NCBI GenBank assembly: GCA_964344965.1
Contig: CAYFPJ010000001.1
Coordinates: forward strand, 62,001-126,000
Origin: UM-FILTER-37-12 sp964344965
GTDB lineage: Bacteria > Patescibacteriota > Patescibacteriia > Magasanikbacterales > UBA922
Length of the DNA stretch: 64,000 nt
Reading direction: 5' to 3'
Below the pieces are notes generated by a model. That model was not told the DNA's origin. It did not search any database and saw only the letters and a program-made list of their open reading frames with translations. Positions 1 through 8,220 of this stretch are shown one piece after another (positions within the stretch are counted from its first letter, which is position 1; each line of letters begins with the position of its first letter). The translations under genes were made by a program, and so were the position numbers.

Positions 1-1
1 G

Positions 2-106
2 TTGATTAAACTGGCTAGAGAAGTGGCGAGAGGAATTGATTTTGAGAAGTATCCTGAGCTGAGGGAGAAAGTGGAGGAATGGGAAGATTCTGTTCATTTA
101 GAATGA
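2..106 (+). CDS. recG: C-terminal end of a RecG-like ATP-dependent DNA helicase (partial)
   Basis: An open frame enters from outside the window and ends at TGA 104-106. The 34 visible residues contain the stretch AREVARGIDFEKYPELREKV followed by EEW, which resembles the extreme C-terminus of RecG proteins (an alpha-helical tail with AR..I...YP......W). RecG remodels stalled replication forks and Holliday junctions. Only the tail is visible, so the assignment rests on a short similarity and could be wrong. Its stop overlaps the next possible ATG (103) as ATGA, which suggests translational coupling to the acetyltransferase. Confidence 0.5.
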   Translation: MIKLAREVARGIDFEKYPELREKVEEWEDSVHLE

Positions 107-582
107 TTTTAAGTTATAAAAAATTAGTTATTCATTTTAAAAATAAATCTATGGGTATAGATGCAGAAAGAGTTTTTGAGCACCAGTTGTTTGAGGAAAG
201 GGCTGGTTTTATTAGAGAGCATTATCCTGGAGACGAAGAAAGGGTGGTGGAGGTTATAAATTCTGCCCTAGATGGATTTGAAGTGCTTGAAAAAAGAAAA
301 GATGGAGATCTCTTGGCATTATTAACTTATTGTTTTGCTGAAAACTCTTTTAAAACTAAATATTGTCAATTTGGTATGCATGTTGTAGACGAAGGAGAAA
401 GAGGTGAAGGTCATGCTTATGAACTTTTTGAGATTTTAAAAGAAAAGGCTAGAGGTAGTGGCTGTCAATATATTACTGCGATGGCCGACACAGAGAGTGG
501 AAATGATTTTCTAAGAAGACAGGGTTTTGATATTGAAGAAGATCCTGTAACTGGATCTGAGTATTACCATCTTGATCTATAG
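103..582 (+). CDS. GNAT-family N-acetyltransferase
   Basis: A protein of about 159 residues with the GNAT acetyl-CoA binding pattern: an aliphatic strand, then ERGEGHAYELFEILKEKAR (the R/Q-x-x-G-x-G/A loop and following helix), then a strand and the typical C-terminal FLRRQGF. It probably transfers an acetyl group from acetyl-CoA to an amine; the acceptor cannot be read from the sequence. The frame is open from ATG 79, but ATG 103 makes an ATGA overlap with the upstream stop and is preferred; ATG 151 is a third option. The next gene lies on the opposite strand, so this gene ends a short rightward unit. Confidence 0.75.
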   Translation: MILSYKKLVIHFKNKSMGIDAERVFEHQLFEERAGFIREHYPGDEERVVEVINSALDGFEVLEKRKDGDLLALLTYCFAENSFKTKYCQFGMHVVDEGERGEGHAYELFEILKEKARGSGCQYITAMADTESGNDFLRRQGFDIEEDPVTGSEYYHLDL

Positions 583-713
583 TCTGTATTAAACATTTTG
601 CTTTACGTAGATCTTATTGTTATAAAGTATCTCTATGGAGAGGATCAGTTGGTTCCACCTTCATTCGAGTATGTAGAAGATGTTGCGATAGTCACAATGT
701 TGTATGTTCATAT

Positions 714-2060
714 TTATGTCTTCGCAATCAACTCCTCAATATTTTTCACTCCTGTCATTTTTACATCTTTCATATTTGGTAAATTTTTTCCAGCAGCAGT
801 GATTACTCGTTTCATACCCAGTGCGCTACTTTCTTTGATCCTTTTTTCCACATGTCTAACTGAGCGTACTTCGCCACCAAGGCCCACTTCACCAAATACT
901 ACCAGATCCTTACCCCCAGCTTTGTCTTTGAAGCTACTAGCAATAGCTAGGCAGACTGCCAAGTCAGCTGCTGGTTCATTAGCTTTCATTCCACCGACCA
1001 CATTGATGTGAATATCATACTGACCAAGATTTAGTTTGGCACGTTTTTGTAATACTGCCACTAAGACATGAAGACGATTTAGGTCAAAGCCGCTGGCTTT
1101 CCTGACTGGATACCCAAAGCTGGTTTTATTCACAAGAGCTTGTATTTCTACGAGTATTGGTCTGGTTCCTTCCATAAGACAGGTGACAATGCTGCCAGGC
1201 ATATCTTCTCCACGTTCCTCTAGAAAATTGGCAGAAGGATTTTTGACTCCATTTAGGCCGGTTGCAGTCATTTCAAATATGCCGACTTCGTCTGTGGGCC
1301 CAAAACGATTTTTGACAGTCCTGAGTATTCTGTGCTGGTGATATCTGTCTCCTTCGAGATATAGGACTGTGTCCACCAGATGTTCAAGTGTCCGTGGGCC
1401 AGCCACAGATCCATCTTTGGTGACATGACCAATGAGCACTATTGCTGTATTGGTTGATTTGGCACATTCCAATAGTTTGGTGGTGCAAGCCCGGATTTGG
1501 TTGACATTCCCTGGCTCTCCACTGACATCATTGGAATAAAGTGTCTGAATGGAATCAATAATTGCCAAAGATGGTTTGTTATTTTTGATGGTTGCTGAGA
1601 CAGATTCGACATTTGTTTCGTTGGCCAGTTGTAGAGATGCAAAATTTTGTGTCTCTACGATACGGTCAGCTCGAAGTTTTATTTGTTCTATAGATTCTTC
1701 TCCAGAAATATATAGAGTAGGGGAAACACTGGCAGCAAGTTGAATCGACAAAGTGGATTTGCCAATCCCGGGTTCACCACCAAGCAATATTAGGCTGCCA
1801 GGTACCAGGCCACCCCCAAGCACACGATCAAGTTCAGAAAGTTTAGTATTAATTCTTTTTACATTCTCACCTTTGATTTCAGTGAGAGTTTTTGTTTTTG
1901 CAGGTGCGTGTTGTTGCACCTTGTCAGTAGTCTGTGGTCCATAGTTCGTAGTCTGTTCTAAAGTTCCCCACTTGCCGCATTCTAGACATCTTCCAGTCCA
2001 TTTTCCAAATTGAGCTCCGCAATGAGAGCACTCAAAGATTTTATTATTTTTTTTATTCAT
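714..2060 (-). CDS. radA: DNA repair protein RadA (Sms)
   Basis: RadA is a RecA-like ATPase that helps branch migration during recombinational repair. About 448 residues, normal for the family. Order of parts: N-terminal four-cysteine zinc finger (CSHCGAQFGKWTGRCLECG), a linker, a RecA-type ATPase core with Walker A GGEPGIGKST, the RadA-specific motif KNRFGPTDE, and a C-terminal Lon-protease-like domain (GGMKANEPAADLAVCLAIAS) lacking a protease role. The frame can start at GTG 2078, which would overlap the upstream gene, but ATG 2060 begins the canonical N-terminus and is preferred. The linker after the zinc finger is encoded by a repetitive stretch (about 1924-1956) resembling the short repeats found elsewhere in this window. 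Confidence 0.96.
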   Translation of the reverse strand: MNKKNNKIFECSHCGAQFGKWTGRCLECGKWGTLEQTTNYGPQTTDKVQQHAPAKTKTLTEIKGENVKRINTKLSELDRVLGGGLVPGSLILLGGEPGIGKSTLSIQLAASVSPTLYISGEESIEQIKLRADRIVETQNFASLQLANETNVESVSATIKNNKPSLAIIDSIQTLYSNDVSGEPGNVNQIRACTTKLLECAKSTNTAIVLIGHVTKDGSVAGPRTLEHLVDTVLYLEGDRYHQHRILRTVKNRFGPTDEVGIFEMTATGLNGVKNPSANFLEERGEDMPGSIVTCLMEGTRPILVEIQALVNKTSFGYPVRKASGFDLNRLHVLVAVLQKRAKLNLGQYDIHINVVGGMKANEPAADLAVCLAIASSFKDKAGGKDLVVFGEVGLGGEVRSVRHVEKRIKESSALGMKRVITAAGKNLPNMKDVKMTGVKNIEELIAKT

Positions 2061-2071
2061 ATCTATACAGT

Positions 2072-4213
2072 TTAACACGAAGTTTCAAAACAACTAACAG
2101 TCCTGCTATCCTCTAATGGATTTTTTGGATATTCAAAGTGCCATACCTCTGATTTCAACCTCTTCCATCCTGCGGCATACATAATCTCAGCTAGTTTTTT
2201 GTTGAATTTTCTGTATTCTTTATTGTTTTGCACAGCACGTTTTGTTGGCGCACTGATGCCAGTTTCTTTTTTCCCATTTATGATCGTAGTACCTTTCAAT
2301 TGGACATCTATTGCTGTCCCAGAGCCGTGTCTTGAGCCACCTGGCCAAGCTATACTTGAGGGATTGAAGGTGCCTTTGATAATTTTGTCGCAGGCTATCT
2401 CTAGTTGTTCTTCCAAAGATCTGAATCCATAATAAACATTTATTTCTAATCCTTGACTACTGGCTAGTTTACCAGCTTTTTTCAAAGGACCTACTATGCT
2501 AGGTAGAATGCGAGCAGGCTTACCGGTTGTAGCACTGGATCTGGCTACAATACCTACCATGTTGTGTTTCTTGACAGCATCTGACAATAGTATAACTTCT
2601 GATTCATCAGGAATGCCAGCTAGTTTATATTCACCCCATTTTTCCTTATTTTTACAGATTGGTAGACATTCCTTTTCTGAGCTACACAGCCTCTTGGCTG
2701 TTGATGGGTTAAGCTCATCTTCGGGATGAATGTGTTCTCCCTCTAAAGCATAATCTAGAGATTGTGGAGTGAAAGTGATTACTCTTAGATTTTTGAATTT
2801 TACCAATTCAGGATTTACTAGGTATAAAATAGTATAAGATCCTACCGCCAAGAGTAATCCAGTGATCGAGTTCAAAAGCATCTTCTTTGCCTCTGTCACC
2901 TTCTCACTATTTCCTCCAGAAATGATAAGGGTAAAACCAGAATTAATAATCATCACAACAGCAATAATACTCATAATAGCTACGCCATATCTATAGATGG
3001 CAGCTAGGTATTCGCCGAGGTAGGGGATAGACAAAAATTCATTTCCATGCTCATCTGCATGTAATACAAGATTTTCAGGACTAAAGTTGAGGCCGGGAAT
3101 ATTTATTTTTGGTTGTGGTCTGTGGGTGATTTGTTCTATTTCACCTATTACTCCAGATCCATGCTCTGGGATAAGCACATCATCCTTTATTGTTTCACAT
3201 GTTGATTCTACTCCAGATACGTGACCATTGTATTTACCTATATGCGCCTTCACTTCACCTGGAAAATTATCTTTATCAAACAAAACCATCTCTGTACCGT
3301 CAAAATAATAGAAAGAAACAGACAGTAGGCCACTTTTCAAAACATCTACCCACACAAATGACTGAGTAGCTTTGTCTTTTTGGCCGATTTTTTTGGAGTT
3401 CCAGTAATTGACCATACCTTTGATTGGTAGTACTACTCTTTTTCCCAGTGTGCCTGTGTTAACATATCTAAAATTATTGCAGGTCGCATCATAAAAGGCG
3501 TGATTGTGGCCAGAAAACAGTGTGCTTATATTTTTTTCTTCTAATTTTTTTACAAATAGAGGATAGTTTTTTATATCTCCAGAATCATTTAGAGCTAGAG
3601 CGCTTTCTGTATTTACATTGTAGGGGTGAATATGCTTGAAGACCAGGTCTCCGGACTGAACATTGTTTTCTATCCAACTCATTTCTTCATTTTGGAGCCC
3701 CCATGACTTGTAGTAACTGATCATAGAGAAGTAAACCCCCTTGTAAGTGAAACGATAAGAGCTCTCTGGAAATCCAGAAGCATTTTTGGCTTGAGATAGA
3801 ACACTACTCTTGTTGTTGTCCCAGAATTTTTCCCAAAATATCATGCCATTATCCTTACCAATACCAAACCCGTCGTGATTTCCTGCCACTGGTACAAAGG
3901 GTACTTTCAATTTATCTAAATACACTTTCTTAAATTCGGCCCACTGTTCTTCGGCAGTATGAAAAGGATGTGTGTGTTTGCATTCTCCGCCACCACCAAT
4001 TAGATCTCCCGCACCCACTACAAATGCTGGTTTTCGATCGTTGATAATCTCTACAGCATATTTTGACCACTTTCCTTGTCTAATGTGGCATTTATTTATA
4101 TCATGAGTATCTGATATTACTGCGAAACTAAATAAGACGTCTTCTTCAGCCAAAGAGGGAAGAGGGAAAAGGATAATGATTAATAAAAATATTACATACC
4201 AAATATTTTTCAT
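2072..4213 (-). CDS. Tripartite surface protein: metallophosphoesterase + VirB2/TrbC-like membrane module + VanY-type D,D-carboxypeptidase
   Basis: 713 residues in three blocks. A signal peptide (1-22) leads into a calcineurin-like phosphoesterase (about 27-300) with all core metal motifs: D35-x-H37, GD70, GNHD 111-114 and H236-x-H238. Residues 370-480 form a two-helix hydrophobic module starting IPYLGEYLAAIYRY, like the VirB2/TrbC pilin-type proteins common in Patescibacteria. Residues 550-700 form an M15B/VanY peptidase with H629 and D636 in SRHGSGTAID and H692 in WHFEY, the expected zinc and catalytic ligands. Known: VanY enzymes trim D-Ala from peptidoglycan. Inferred: both enzyme domains face outside, anchored by the module. 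The middle module is nearly the same as in the neighbouring gene (4276-6180). Adjacent to radA with an overlap only if the GTG start of radA is used. Confidence 0.88.
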   Translation of the reverse strand: MKNIWYVIFLLIIILFPLPSLAEEDVLFSFAVISDTHDINKCHIRQGKWSKYAVEIINDRKPAFVVGAGDLIGGGGECKHTHPFHTAEEQWAEFKKVYLDKLKVPFVPVAGNHDGFGIGKDNGMIFWEKFWDNNKSSVLSQAKNASGFPESSYRFTYKGVYFSMISYYKSWGLQNEEMSWIENNVQSGDLVFKHIHPYNVNTESALALNDSGDIKNYPLFVKKLEEKNISTLFSGHNHAFYDATCNNFRYVNTGTLGKRVVLPIKGMVNYWNSKKIGQKDKATQSFVWVDVLKSGLLSVSFYYFDGTEMVLFDKDNFPGEVKAHIGKYNGHVSGVESTCETIKDDVLIPEHGSGVIGEIEQITHRPQPKINIPGLNFSPENLVLHADEHGNEFLSIPYLGEYLAAIYRYGVAIMSIIAVVMIINSGFTLIISGGNSEKVTEAKKMLLNSITGLLLAVGSYTILYLVNPELVKFKNLRVITFTPQSLDYALEGEHIHPEDELNPSTAKRLCSSEKECLPICKNKEKWGEYKLAGIPDESEVILLSDAVKKHNMVGIVARSSATTGKPARILPSIVGPLKKAGKLASSQGLEINVYYGFRSLEEQLEIACDKIIKGTFNPSSIAWPGGSRHGSGTAIDVQLKGTTIINGKKETGISAPTKRAVQNNKEYRKFNKKLAEIMYAAGWKRLKSEVWHFEYPKNPLEDSRTVSCFETSC

Positions 4214-4275
4214 ATTTTCCTAATTTTATAACATTGATTCTACTCCAGGCAAACAAGTATACAGGCTAAAATAGA

Positions 4276-6180
4276 TTACAATTTTTTTGTGATCAAGTCT
4301 GTGTCTATTAGTGGACATTTTGTATCATTCCTGTCTTTGAACTTGAAAGTTGAGCCAAGGGACTTGGCTGTATCAATAACCCCTTTCCCTCCTTTGAAAC
4401 CATCGTTTGTATGTCTTTTGGCACAATAATATTTCCTTTTTGTTTTTGGGTTTATTGTGTTGCACAGTTTTTCATCACCAGCCTTTGTTGCCTCTCCCAT
4501 AATAACTTGTTTCGTAGGATTTTTGAATTCATGCTTGATCCACATATCATATATTACATCATGTGCTTTATTCCAATCGCATGTGGGATCTATAATTTTT
4601 AATTTTGTCATAATATTTTTTGCACCACCAAGTCCACTGTGGTGACCTGTGTACATAAAGAATACTTTTGATTCATTTGTGGCTTTTGGGCAGACTTTTT
4701 CGACTAGCTTATAGGAGGCGCGCAGTGAGCTTGCTCCCACCATGGTGCTTACCTCAGGATCAGTTATTTCTTCACAGTAGTCACTAAGCCCGTATTTTCC
4801 TAGATACCCGTTACTTCCATTTCCTTCACAATTTTTTTTTGTCGTTTGGAATAATCCTTTATATCCTGTATCACTCACTGCATCTGGATTTAGCCTGGAT
4901 TCTCTATAAGCAACCGCCTTTAGAATTTTCCAATCTACATCAAGACAAGATTCATATTTTTGGAATATAGAATCGTAAGTAGCATTTCCTGTAGATGATT
5001 TTGAGGATGAAGAAATTTTTAAGGGTTGACCTTTGTCTAAGATATCCAAAGGAAGACCTTGTACAGTGAGTATGCGTAAATTTTTAAATTTTACCAACTC
5101 TGGATTAATAGTATAGAGTAGGGTGTAAGAGCCTACTGCAAGGATAAGAGCTGTAATGGAATGGATTATTTTATCTTTTGCTTTGGTGATTTTTTCACTA
5201 TTGCCACTGGATATGATGTATTGGAAACCAGCGTCGATAATCATCACAACAGCAATTATACTGATGATGACTACTGCATATCTATAGATGGCAGCTAGAT
5301 ATTCTCCGAGGTAGGGGATTAAGATGAACTTACTACCCACCTCATCTTCTTCTTGGAGTAAATTTTCGGGATTAGAAAAATCAAGACCAGGAATTTTTAT
5401 TTTTGTTTGCGGTTTTTCTATCTTTAGTTCAATGTCACCGAACACTGATAAATCTGAGACAACTATTGAGCCATCAAAATCAAATTTTTTGTCGCCGTAA
5501 GCTAAAACCATTATCAATTGGTGAAGTAGTTTATGTCCTTCACTATTCATATGAAGACCATCCCCACTGTCGTAGATGGTCTGCATGCCTTGACCCCCAT
5601 CTTCTATATATGGATATATATCTACAAATACGTCGAGACCATAAGGTTTGGAACTCAACCACAGAGCATTGTCTCGAACATTTTTCCCCCACAATTTGGT
5701 CCACTCAACTGTTTTCCCTTCCTTGGTGACAGTTTTATAATTGGCAAATGGTTGGGCCCCAGTGACTATCGTCCTTATTCCCTCTAATTCAGCTTGTTGG
5801 AGTATTTTTTTAAAACTGTCTTTGGATTTGTCTGGTGCTTTTGTAGATCCCATGAAGTTTAGACCAGAATAAATTATCAGATCATCGTAGCCTCGCCCTT
5901 TGACCTTGTCATTGAATTGATCTAAAAACCATTTGTGACCGGTACTACTTTTTACGAAGCAATCAATTTTGTGTTTTGGTAAAGAATTTTTTAATCTTTT
6001 TATCACTCCCCAGTTTTTATTACATCCAGCTGCATAGGTGGATGATCCTATGACTGCAATTTTACCACCCTCCTCTGTCTCAGCTATGCTGGTGACTGGA
6101 TAAAAAAAATAAAATGTGAATATAACACAAAATATAAAACTAATTGTTTTCACTACTTTATTTCCAAAGATGCTGTTCAT
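4276..6180 (-). CDS. Tripartite surface protein: SGNH-hydrolase-like + VirB2/TrbC-like membrane module + lytic transglycosylase (SLT)
   Basis: 634 residues from ATG 6180; the frame continues to 6201, but ATG 6180 forms an ATGA overlap with the stop of the DsbA-like gene and is preferred. After an N-terminal membrane or signal helix comes an SGNH/GDSL-like domain: IAVIGSSTYAAGCN as block I (GSS instead of GDS) and DGLHMNSEGH as block V with the catalytic D..H. The middle holds the same two-helix module as the neighbour (IPYLGEYLAAIYRY, NPELVKFKNLR). The C-terminus has a goose-lysozyme/SLT-like fold with the catalytic glutamate in AYRESRLNPDA and GYKGLFQ. Inferred role: cutting or trimming the cell wall at a membrane-anchored complex. 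Cysteine pairs in the C-terminal half fit an exported, disulfide-bonded protein and the DsbA-like gene next door. Confidence 0.85.
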   Translation of the reverse strand: MNSIFGNKVVKTISFIFCVIFTFYFFYPVTSIAETEEGGKIAVIGSSTYAAGCNKNWGVIKRLKNSLPKHKIDCFVKSSTGHKWFLDQFNDKVKGRGYDDLIIYSGLNFMGSTKAPDKSKDSFKKILQQAELEGIRTIVTGAQPFANYKTVTKEGKTVEWTKLWGKNVRDNALWLSSKPYGLDVFVDIYPYIEDGGQGMQTIYDSGDGLHMNSEGHKLLHQLIMVLAYGDKKFDFDGSIVVSDLSVFGDIELKIEKPQTKIKIPGLDFSNPENLLQEEDEVGSKFILIPYLGEYLAAIYRYAVVIISIIAVVMIIDAGFQYIISSGNSEKITKAKDKIIHSITALILAVGSYTLLYTINPELVKFKNLRILTVQGLPLDILDKGQPLKISSSSKSSTGNATYDSIFQKYESCLDVDWKILKAVAYRESRLNPDAVSDTGYKGLFQTTKKNCEGNGSNGYLGKYGLSDYCEEITDPEVSTMVGASSLRASYKLVEKVCPKATNESKVFFMYTGHHSGLGGAKNIMTKLKIIDPTCDWNKAHDVIYDMWIKHEFKNPTKQVIMGEATKAGDEKLCNTINPKTKRKYYCAKRHTNDGFKGGKGVIDTAKSLGSTFKFKDRNDTKCPLIDTDLITKKL

Positions 6181-6821
6181 AGTTGTAAAATAGTCTCCCA
6201 ACCCTCTACATATGAAGGAGGAGCAATTTGTTCATTGTCTATGAATATTGCTGGTACTGCTTGTATATTTAGTAGAATGGCAAGTTGTTTGTTTCTTTCT
6301 ACATAGTCGGTTGGTGCTGAAGTGGCAAGGCATCCAGCCATTTTTTCTGTATCTAGTCCTATGTCAGATGATATGGCAGCCAATGTTTCTGGAGATAGAT
6401 TTTCCAAATTATCAAAGGCTAGATTTTTGAATTCTTCAAATTTTCCTTGTAGGGCAGCACAATAAGAGTAGCGATGGGATGGCTCACTAGATACAGGGAA
6501 TGTTTTTACAGGCAGTCCTTTCCAGATTACTTTTATCCGACCCGGATGCTTTTTTCTAAGTCCGTCTAAGATTACCATCTGATTTTTACATCCTTGGCAG
6601 GCAAAATCTTCAAAAACTACAATAGTCTTGCCGGCATTTACACTTCCAAGCACAGGATCATCTGGGAATATTGGTACTAGCTCTATTCCTGTATTTGCCT
6701 GATTTTTTATCTGCGGTTTTTGAAAAATATTGTTGTGCTGTATCAGACGGATGCCAAATATAATAGTGATTAGAAGTATGGCAGGGACAAAAACAGATAA
6801 AATGTGTTTTGTTTTGATCAT
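6177..6821 (-). CDS. Membrane-anchored DsbA/thioredoxin-like thiol-disulfide oxidoreductase
   Basis: About 214 residues from ATG 6821 (a TTG at 6845 is possible but less likely). One N-terminal transmembrane helix, then a DsbA-type thioredoxin fold with the redox motif CQGC in FEDFACQGCKNQ and a late cis-Pro region QAVPAIFIDNEQ. The protein should act outside the membrane, forming or shuffling disulfides. It is translationally coupled (ATGA at 6177-6180) to the SGNH-pilin-SLT fusion, whose C-terminal half carries many cysteines, so that protein is a plausible client; this is an inference from context. Confidence 0.86.
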   Translation of the reverse strand: MIKTKHILSVFVPAILLITIIFGIRLIQHNNIFQKPQIKNQANTGIELVPIFPDDPVLGSVNAGKTIVVFEDFACQGCKNQMVILDGLRKKHPGRIKVIWKGLPVKTFPVSSEPSHRYSYCAALQGKFEEFKNLAFDNLENLSPETLAAISSDIGLDTEKMAGCLATSAPTDYVERNKQLAILLNIQAVPAIFIDNEQIAPPSYVEGWETILQL

Positions 6822-6959
6822 ATTTGTAACATTTATTCCACCCAAGGCAGAAAAGTAGACTGATTAAAAAAGGTAGCACAGATACTTTATTGCATGATAA
6901 GAGTTTTATTTTACCATGACTCCATATACCTGTTACCTCTGACTTATTTCAGTAAAAGT

Positions 6960-8198
6960 TTATAATTCCACATTAAATAAACCATCTTGGTTTTTGTCTG
7001 TAAAATAAATTTTGTCACCCTTGTCATCCAAAAATAGATTATCTATTGTGTGCGGCTTGTCCATGATAATTTCTTTTTTTAGGCCGGTCTGAGTATCTAT
7101 CTTATACAATTTGTCAGGAGTATTGTCAGCTAACTCTGGGACAAATCCAGACCCTTTGGAAAGATCAGTTGGGACTCCGCAATATACAAATCTATCATCA
7201 GCAAACGTGCATTTGTCTGCCCAGGTGTTCACATTCAAGAGCTTTCTGCCTGTTCCTATATTGTCTCCTTGAGCATTAACTATCCAGAGTTCTGGCTGAA
7301 AGTTGCTTCTTGAGCTATAGACGCTGTGCAGAAGCTTGTCTCCACTGGTAGACCATTTGGTCTTCAGGTCTCTCCCTTCCACAATGATGGATTTGAAATT
7401 CTCTCCATGTAGTCCGACCAGTAGCACTTCTTGCCTATCATTGCCAAGCACCTCTCCAGTCCTAGAGAGAGCCACTACCTGCTTATTTGGGGACCAATCC
7501 ATGATTACTTTGTAAGCATTTTTTCCCATTGGCTCTACAGCTTTCACATTGTTTCCATCTGGATCGGATGTTACCAACCAACGGTTTTCTGGAGAAAAGC
7601 CCATACTCTTTGAAGCGATTTGACTTCCGTCATCTGAAAAGGTGAATTCTTGCCAATGCTGAGGTAGGGTAACCTGTTTTTTGGTGGTGAAATTGTAATA
7701 AATATTGGATCCGTCAGGATACTCAATGATGGATTCATTTTTTGTCGGTGACCATGTCACTTTTTGGACTTCGTAAAATACCTCATCACTGAGAGGTTGG
7801 GCCGTACCATCATCCATTAGTCTATAAAATTTACCATCTCCTTCATTATAAAATTTTGCCGCTCCAATACTATCTTTTTGGACACCAACAAGTGGTGATT
7901 CTATCACTTGCTCTATATTTATGTCTTCCTCAAAAAATGTATCATCATCGTCAAAGTCTATTCCGCCACCGCCCGGTACTGTGCCTATGGTAGGTAGGTC
8001 ACTGGTCCCACTTCCTGCAGACCCTGTATCGACAGACCCTTCTCCTGAAGCAGGGAATTGACCAGCCTCTCCAGTGGTTGTGGTAGTAGCCTCCGGGTCA
8101 ATTTTTGGTGGAGCAAAAAATATGCGATACAGTAAGTATCCTAGTGCAATAGTGATTATTATGAACCCGACTATGAGAGCAAGAAGTTTTTTGTCCAT
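6960..8198 (-). CDS. Membrane-anchored beta-propeller protein (TolB/WD40-like)
   Basis: 412 residues. A single N-terminal transmembrane helix (about 5-29) is followed by a low-complexity linker rich in Thr, Gly, Ser and Asp (about 35-95), then repeated blade-like units such as KVIMDWSPNKQVVALSRTGE and DKLLHSVYSSRS that look like TolB/WD40 blades. Such propellers usually bind other proteins; no catalytic residues are seen. It lies between the charged repeat protein and the DsbA-like gene in one leftward run, so it is probably a structural part of the same surface assembly. The exact blade count was not determined. Confidence 0.7.
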   Translation of the reverse strand: MDKKLLALIVGFIIITIALGYLLYRIFFAPPKIDPEATTTTTGEAGQFPASGEGSVDTGSAGSGTSDLPTIGTVPGGGGIDFDDDDTFFEEDINIEQVIESPLVGVQKDSIGAAKFYNEGDGKFYRLMDDGTAQPLSDEVFYEVQKVTWSPTKNESIIEYPDGSNIYYNFTTKKQVTLPQHWQEFTFSDDGSQIASKSMGFSPENRWLVTSDPDGNNVKAVEPMGKNAYKVIMDWSPNKQVVALSRTGEVLGNDRQEVLLVGLHGENFKSIIVEGRDLKTKWSTSGDKLLHSVYSSRSNFQPELWIVNAQGDNIGTGRKLLNVNTWADKCTFADDRFVYCGVPTDLSKGSGFVPELADNTPDKLYKIDTQTGLKKEIIMDKPHTIDNLFLDDKGDKIYFTDKNQDGLFNVEL

Positions 8199-8220
8199 AT
8201 TTTATTATTTTGTTAAGTTT

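Noticed and set aside
598..1011. 137-residue plus-strand frame
   Set aside because: It is opposite the conserved C-terminus of radA and has no family features.
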